Origin: Aurifilum marmelostoma | Taxonomy: Eukaryota; Ascomycota; Sordariomycetes; Diaporthales; Cryphonectriaceae | Direction: 5' to 3' | Length of the DNA stretch: 64,000 nt | Assembly (NCBI GenBank): GCA_027559495.1 | Contig: JAMXSV010000004.1 | Location: forward strand, 2,717,001 to 2,781,000 | Shown: positions 58,214 through 64,000 of the stretch, one piece after another | Position numbering within the stretch: position 1 is the stretch's first letter | Layout: each line of letters begins with the position of its first letter | Notes under the pieces: model-generated | What the model was told of the DNA's origin: nothing | What the model saw: only the letters and a program-made list of their open reading frames with translations | Database searches by the model: none | Translations under genes and position numbers: made by a program

Positions 58214-61200
58214 GCCGACGGCCGTGCGGTGAGCGAGCGAGTGAGCAGCAGTGGATGTCGACCGTCGGAGCAGACGAGGGCTGGAACAATGTCTCAGCTC
58301 AGCGGGGTTGATTGGTCGTCAAAGAGACACTCAGTCAACAGAGGAGGGGGGCGTCCAGGTAGATAGTAGAGAATCGAAGGCGCCTAGGCCGGGTCCGGGC
58401 CGAGGTGCAGTGAGTGCACACACTTCCAGTACCAATCCGCAGCACTTTCTGGTGACGAGCAGGCTTGATTCAAGAAGATTAAGTGAGGCAACATCAACGG
58501 TGAGATGTCCGAGTGCCGATGAGGGGGGATCAGGGCCTCATAACCAAAATCAGAGATTCGGACACGGTCCAGCTCCTTTGGCCTTCGGCTCGGATCCCTC
58601 TTCCTGACTCCTCTCCGACACGCTCTCTCATACAAACACACTTGCTCTCTTGCTGTGGCCTTCTTTGCTCGTGGTCGGATTGATGTCTGTCGGTTGGCCT
58701 CCTGGACCGAGAGGTTGCCGTGTTCAGACGTGGCGGATAGTGAAGGCCGTCGACTGCTTTGGAGGCTGGTTAGCGATGAGACGGCGTGGCCATGGTCGAG
58801 AGAAGGCGATGCACGAGGATAGTTGAAGGTTCAATCGACAGGACGAGACGGTGGAAAAAAAGAAGCGAGCTGGGATTGGAACGACCGGATGAGGAGTGGG
58901 GTTGCGGTGTGGAGCCGAGCGACAGGGTGAATGGATGGGTATGGATAATAATTGGGGGGTTCTTTTTCCTTCGGGGAGGAGGGGGGAGGGGGGTTTCGTT
59001 GGCAGAGGGTGAGATGAGGTGAGGAGAGGTGCAGGGCACAGAAGAAGAAAAAAAACAGAGTGAGAGATAAGGCCTTTCCTTCCAACAGTGGCCACGGTTG
59101 GATCTGTGGGTGGCCTGGGATAAGGGGCCTACCCTCCTGCTCAGAGGGGAGAGGGAGGGGCCAAGCAGGATGCTACAGGCTGCATAGCGCTGAGCCATAC
59201 TACTAAACAGCACACTGCCCACTGAAACCTACATAGTGCTATGTATGGTATGGTGTTGGGGCTACTACTACCACTACTACCACTATACAGCAGGTCACCC
59301 ACACAGAGCAGGGCCCGAAAGGCCGTGGCCGAGCAGCAGCCACTAATGTTTGGACCGGGTTTGAATTTCAGCCGCAGCGCCAACAACGAAAGGAAGGACG
59401 GTGGGTGGGGGAATCCTCTGTGCGTGCGTGTTGTAGACCCACGTCCCGGACCAGTTGGGAAAAGAGACATTTCTTGATCGGCCTTGAGGGGGCGGATTAT
59501 ACAGGGCTGTTCTTGTCTGCACCGTCTAAGCGGCGATATCAGACAGAATGAAGGATCTAGATGGAGTAACGCTCAAGACTGAGAGGCCTCTCTCGCGCCC
59601 TCTGTACAGCGCATCGTACCATCATACTGTGGTGGCAGCGCGCAAGGGCAGCTGCAGCGGCCCAGCACAAGGTCCAGACCAGGCTCTCGCCTGTGATGGA
59701 CAGTGGACCCCTGCTCGCCTGGGCACCCCGTATTTCCATCCTCCGATTGTAAGGGGAAGGAGTGGCACAGGAGGGGGGCAGGGAACCCCCTGATAGTAAC
59801 CAGGTTCGGCAAGGTGGGATAGGAGGAATCTGGGATCTCAGCCAGTCAGATCGGGTTCCCTCCCGCTTCGCTTGGACCCCACCCTGCAACTGCTGCAGCT
59901 TGCACCTGCTGCGGCAGCGTGTGGGTGATTCAGTTTAGTGACCAGAACCTTGGTTGAGCTTTCCTTGACAACACCTCTCTGGCCCTGACATCACACTGCC
60001 TGAGCTGCCAGACCAACCTTCCTCCACCCTCAACGGTCATGCCCAGTTTCTCAGGGACTCTACAGTGCTGTGCAACGTGCCTGCATGTCACTAGCTTGTG
60101 CGCTCTGCAACAGCTTTGTCAGTCTCTCCCCCTCTTCATCTCGATCTCTTTTTGATGATGAAGGCTTTCCCCCCCTCCCTTCCCCCCCCTCCACAACTCT
60201 CGTCCTCGCTTGAGCCTCGCTTGAGCCTCGCTACCACAGCCACCAGCCAAGACCCTCAGTCCGCAATCCTGCTGTGTTCAATCTTGTCAATCTTGACGTT
60301 ATCTCACCCTGCTAAATGATTGTGTCATGTTTCAGGTTTTCCTTAGCCGCTGGAAACATCGGGACAGTAATTGCAACTGGACCATTCATTTTGTCGGCAT
60401 CTTGGGTGAACCGTGCACGAATATCATTTGTTTGATGAGCGGTCGCTTGCCTGGAACCGAGCCGTCGTCCAGCACCACACGTGGCGATGGCGCAGCCAGC
60501 TCTTTTCCGAGCTTCTTCTTCCTCTTCTCCACCCCTTGCCTTTCCTAAGCGAGATATCGTGATCCGAATTCTGATAAACAGCATGTCTCCTATGTCCGGA
60601 ATTGGTTCCATGATCTCCTCTGCACGGGGCACCCAACATCGTGCGAGGACAGCCGAGGCCACGGCTGTTCGGAATAATGTTGGACCAGCAGCAGCAGGAG
60701 CAGCAACGGTCTATCGATCTGTTATGAGTGCAACAACTTGACTGCTGTCCGTTGTGGGGGCGCGTCATACCTGCAGGTCGAGAAGCTTTTCCTTCCTTTT
60801 CCCGGGCCTCCGCTCTCATCGTGCATCCGACGAACGAATTCAGAACCCAGGGCGTTGATGGACCGCGGTAATACAGGCTCTCTCAGCCTCGGCGCCCCTG
60901 AGGCTGCCTGCTCGCATCGGATCTCTCGATTTGGAAAAGAAGAGCCCCGGTGAGGGGATTGGGTGGGGGGTCATTTCTTTAAGTTGCGGCTCCTGAAAGA
61001 TTAATCAATCCCCAATGCTTGTTCAAAGTCAAGATTCGAGTATTGACTCAAAGCTGTGGCAGCAGTCAGCGCGGGCTCGGCCGGGCCACGGGTCATTACC
61101 AGTAACCGTACCTCGTGTCTGGGACAACTTGTACTTTTCCTCATGACATTGGTATCAACTCACCCTGAGTATCATTTCGCAGCATCGTGGCATATGACCC

Positions 61201-61566
61201 CAGACCTCTTAGCCTTTCAAGCAGCAACCCAAGACGCGTGTCTGAGCCGGTCAACAGAAGCTCGATAAGGGAAAGCAAAGCAAGTTGTCGCTGCTTATTG
61301 ATTTTGCTCTATACGACGGGTCCAGAATCTATTCATGTTCCCTCTTGCTTTTTTTTTTTCTTCCTTCTTCTCTTCTGGTGATTGGCGAAGATCATTTCCA
61401 TTTATTTCCCTTTTCCCCCTGTTAACCCATGAAGTCGTTCAAAATCTCATCAAAGAAAAGACCATATACCCAAGCATCGTCCAACTCCTGGCGTCATGCT
61501 GATGAAGCGAAATGACTATGTTCGATGCCTTCCTACGGACGCCTCTTTCATTGTCAGAGGGTATGC
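58214..61566. other. 3.3-kb spacer, no gene recognised
   Basis: Promoter and probably a long leader of the membrane zinc-finger gene (58214 to about 59200), then a pyrimidine-rich stretch and the 3' flank of the next gene. Frames to about 150 codons occur (for example 59222-58770 minus) but are Ser/Pro/His-rich low-complexity and lack support. Confidence 0.55.
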
Positions 61567-62249
61567 TCATGGCACGGGCGGCCACGACTGTTCCATAGCA
61601 CGTCTATTGGCCTCCCAGCGGTCCCGCCATCCTGGATGCATCTCGTCAAACATCCACTGTGGGAACCGGCCGTTCTCGTCGACGCTGACGAACCATCCAT
61701 CCCGTTTGAGCCACACTCGCCAGTCGTCGTGCAGCTGTGGCCATCCAAGTTAGCCATGTAGGAAAGAAATGGAGAGCGAAATTTGAGCAGATTACGCACC
61801 ACGAAATATAGGAATCCTCCGTCTGGGTCCCTGAACACGGTCCTGAATAGGCCCCGGTACCATAGGCTGTGCTTGTTCATCCACTCGACATCGGCCCAAG
61901 CAGCGTGCTCTGGGATCATGACACCAAAATGCCTCTCTGCTCCGGATCCTTCCTGGCTGCCATCAGCACCCGCTTCGATGTCCTCCTCATTGTCCTCGGC
62001 CTCTTGGGTGCTTGGAGCTCCGCGGCTCTCCGCGTCGGTCTGGCTGTGGCCGTGGCCTTCGTCAACCTCGCCAGTCTGATGGTCATCCCAGACCTCCTCT
62101 TGGTTCCCCTGGCTTGGAGACTGGGTTGACTGGAGCGGGGTTGGACTGCCATCCCTCACCATGTCCGAACTACAGGGAATTTCTGGTAAGTCCATCTTGT
62201 GTGGGCAGTGACTCGTACAGGACTGAAGACTGGGCGAACATCTCAGCAA
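61567..62249 (-). CDS. Uncharacterised acidic protein with a Trp-rich C-terminal domain
   Basis: 205 residues, exons 62249-61800 and 61734-61567 (GTGCGT donor, CACAG acceptor, phase 0). The first 90 residues are acidic and low-complexity (Gln/Glu/Asp/Ser). The rest is ordered-looking and rich in Trp and charged residues: HFGVMIPEHAAWADVEWMNK, HSLWYRGLFRTVFRDPDGGF, then after the intron LHDDWRVWLKRDGWFVSVDE, PQWMFDEMHPGWRDRWEANR. No signal peptide or membrane segment. I do not recognise the family. The smooth continuation across the intron supports the model. The start is uncertain: in-frame Met codons at 62195 (MDLPEIPC) and 62162 are alternatives. Confidence 0.65.
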
Positions 62250-63248
62250 AAAAAGATGCAGAGAGAGGCCTGGTGACTGGCACTATATATACTGAGACCC
62301 GAGCCCCACAGCTGGGTAGTGTCGTGATGGCTGCAAGGCCCGGTCCCTTCCTTGACACTAGGACAATAACTATATCCAGGTCTAGGCGATAAGTGCCAGC
62401 CAAAGGTCTCTGAGAACAGGACCAAATTTCGATCTAAAAGGATGGTAGCATGCATCGGATGATTCAACATGATCATCAGAGAGGAAAGACATGGCCGAGA
62501 TGGAGTCATGAAGAGAACAATTGCAACACCGTCCTGTCTTAGGGCTTCCCATGTTGTGATGGGCCAGTTCTAGCCTGCAGCGGCTCCTGATAGCAAACAC
62601 TTTTGCACTTCTGCCCCAGATAAGTCGTCATTTGTTGGTCACATACAGCATCTGTTTCCTGTTTAGTGAGGTTGGGGAAACACTACATTGTATGAACAGA
62701 TTGCCACAGGGATGAAAGCCGAGACACTACACCCTGAATGGACATGAAGAGAGAGGCTTGCTTAATAGGTGCTTACGAACCCTGCACTGACTTTTGTCTT
62801 AAGCACTAGGACGAAGCCAGACTTCTCTGCTAGCTTTTGTGGGCTGTTGTCAAAAATCATTCGAGCAAGTGTACTACTAGTAGCCTTGTGTTCCACCGAT
62901 ATGTCCAAAAAGTGCAGAGCATCGGGGTTGTGTGTGGGAGAGGGGAAAGAGAGGGGAAGGAGGTATGGTCTCACAGGCAATGACCCTTTAAGAGCTATCT
63001 GAAGTGGGCCGTCTGTTAACCCATGCAGGTGGTACTTACATATCAACTCCAAGCTAACTCTCGAACCGGTTTCTTCCACCCTCCATATGCGAGTACAGGA
63101 TGATCGTAAAGATTCTCTATGCTTTCTACAATATATGCCGTTTTCAACTCCAGTAGTGCCCGTGTCTAATCAGACAACTTATTCCTCCCCCCCCCCCCCT
63201 CCCCCCACAAGTATTCCTACAATATTTTGCCAACCTCGTCTTCGCAGA
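62250..63248. other. Spacer, 1.0 kb, no gene accepted
   Basis: Lies between two minus-strand genes. A 105-codon minus-strand frame (63079-62762) has balanced composition but no intron signals, motif or clear codon bias, so it is not called. Confidence 0.5.
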
Positions 63249-63960
63249 TCATCCAGTGGACCAGAAGATGACGCTCAGAGGAACAGTAACGAGAAGTACC
63301 AAACCTCCAAACGCACTGAAACCCGCGGGCACACTTGAGGTTACCTTCCCAAGGGCAACGCCAATCAGTCCAGACACTACAAGCCACAGGACCACAAGCC
63401 CGACGAACATGTGCTTTCTCAGCTTATACGACACCACAAGGACTTCTCCGCTCTGTGGACCTGTGACCAGACTGGGGAAGGACTCAGCAAAAATGTCTTC
63501 GGATCCCATCACGTGGTCATGGTGGAACATGGCCGTGAGCCCTGGGCAGGCCTCGCGATGGGTGGCGGACAGCTCCACCCGTCGTGAAAAGTGCTGCTGC
63601 CCCTGGGTAAAGTCGTCCAGCCGGGTCTAGAAGTATCTCCACAGCCAACCGGTCAGTCAGGCAGTCCATGTGTCATGTGCAGCTGGCAAGGTTGGCCGAG
63701 ACCAGTTGTCAGGTAACAACTATTGACATACCGTCGAGACTCTCCCCGTCTCCAGGATAGGCTTGCGTAAGAGCCTAGACAGAGAGCGCCATGCTGCGCT
63801 TCCCACGGCGCAGGAGTCTTGAACCCGGCGCACCTGGCACATGGCGTCCCACAGGGACTGCAAGGCATCGACTTCCGGCTGAGGATACCAGAACCGACCG
63901 CGGTAGTCCTGGTACACGACGCGGATATAATGACTGTTGCGAGCTGGGACATTCGTTGGG
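63249..63960 (-). CDS. Uncharacterised protein with two C-terminal membrane helices, 5' part off the window
   Basis: 3' part of a larger gene. Visible exons: 63960-63732 and 63626-63249. The upstream exon is preceded by a well-formed branch site and acceptor (CTAAC, then a pyrimidine tract and TAG at 63961-63963), so the intron before it runs towards or past the edge. The visible 202 residues read RVVYQDYRGRFWYPQPEVDA, SLWDAMCQVRRVQDS; then QGQQHFSRRVELSATHREAC, EDIFAESFPSLVTGPQSGEV, VSYKLRKHMFVGLVVLWLVV (first helix) and a second hydrophobic helix (GFSAFGGLVLLVTVPLSVIF) at the end. The soluble part precedes a two-helix tail anchor, an arrangement found in uncharacterised proteins of filamentous ascomycetes. 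The function is unknown. Confidence 0.72.
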
Positions 63961-64000
63961 CTAGGGGGAGGGCCAGCGTTAGTAACATCACGCAGGCTGC

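Noticed and set aside
58770..59222. 150-codon Ser/Pro-rich minus-strand frame
   Set aside because: Low-complexity sequence in a probable leader region; no signal, domain or codon bias.
62762..63079. 105-codon minus-strand frame between the last two genes
   Set aside because: Composition is balanced but there is no motif or supporting splice signal, and codon use does not match neighbouring genes.

Overview
This is nuclear DNA of a filamentous ascomycete (Pezizomycotina, most likely a Sordariomycete). Genes are split by short introns of about 45-120 bp with GTRAGT-type donors and CAG/TAG acceptors. Coding exons are rich in G or C at third codon positions. Spacers are long and full of homopolymers and CA, CT and trinucleotide repeats. 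The gene content (Pth11-like receptor, hybrid histidine kinase with N-terminal PAS region, RBM5/10-like splicing factor, yapsin-type protease, OPT transporter) also fits. The species cannot be fixed from the sequence. There is no bacterial operon, CRISPR array, rRNA gene or intact transposon.

Layout. 1-10 kb: an APC-type amino acid permease running off the left edge, a PrpF-family isomerase with a mitochondrial-type leader, and a five-exon Pth11-like seven-helix receptor, all on the minus strand. 10-15.5 kb: a gene desert. 15.5-20.2 kb: a large hybrid histidine kinase. 24.3-32.3 kb: a TauD-type dioxygenase, a type II membrane glycosyltransferase-like protein, a nuclear-looking C2H2-like protein and SAICAR synthetase (purine synthesis). 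35.5-40.6 kb: a GPI-anchored aspartic protease convergent with an oligopeptide transporter. 42.1-46.2 kb: an RBM5/10-like splicing factor divergent from the molybdopterin synthase large subunit. 46.7-54.8 kb: a small secreted protein, a degenerate-type SDR, and the exosome subunit RRP40 divergent from the ribosome-associated Hsp70 SSZ1. 55.9-58.2 kb: a single-pass membrane protein with C-terminal zinc fingers. 61.6-64 kb: two genes of unknown function, the last running off the right edge.

These are mostly unrelated housekeeping and environment-sensing genes, not one pathway cluster. Two small functional pairings stand out: protease plus peptide transporter (extracellular protein use), and RRP40/SSZ1 sharing one 495-bp divergent promoter (ribosome and RNA homeostasis).

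Two points deserve attention. The membrane-anchored zinc-finger protein is a strong candidate for a membrane-tethered transcription factor. Several otherwise intact conserved genes (histidine kinase, dioxygenase, molybdopterin synthase, RRP40, perhaps the C2H2-like gene) are each broken by a one-base shift at or beside a G/C run, almost always one base too many. This looks like a systematic homopolymer error in the assembly, not gene decay, and anyone predicting genes here must allow for it. Exon boundaries below were placed by reading splice sites and checking phase by hand.
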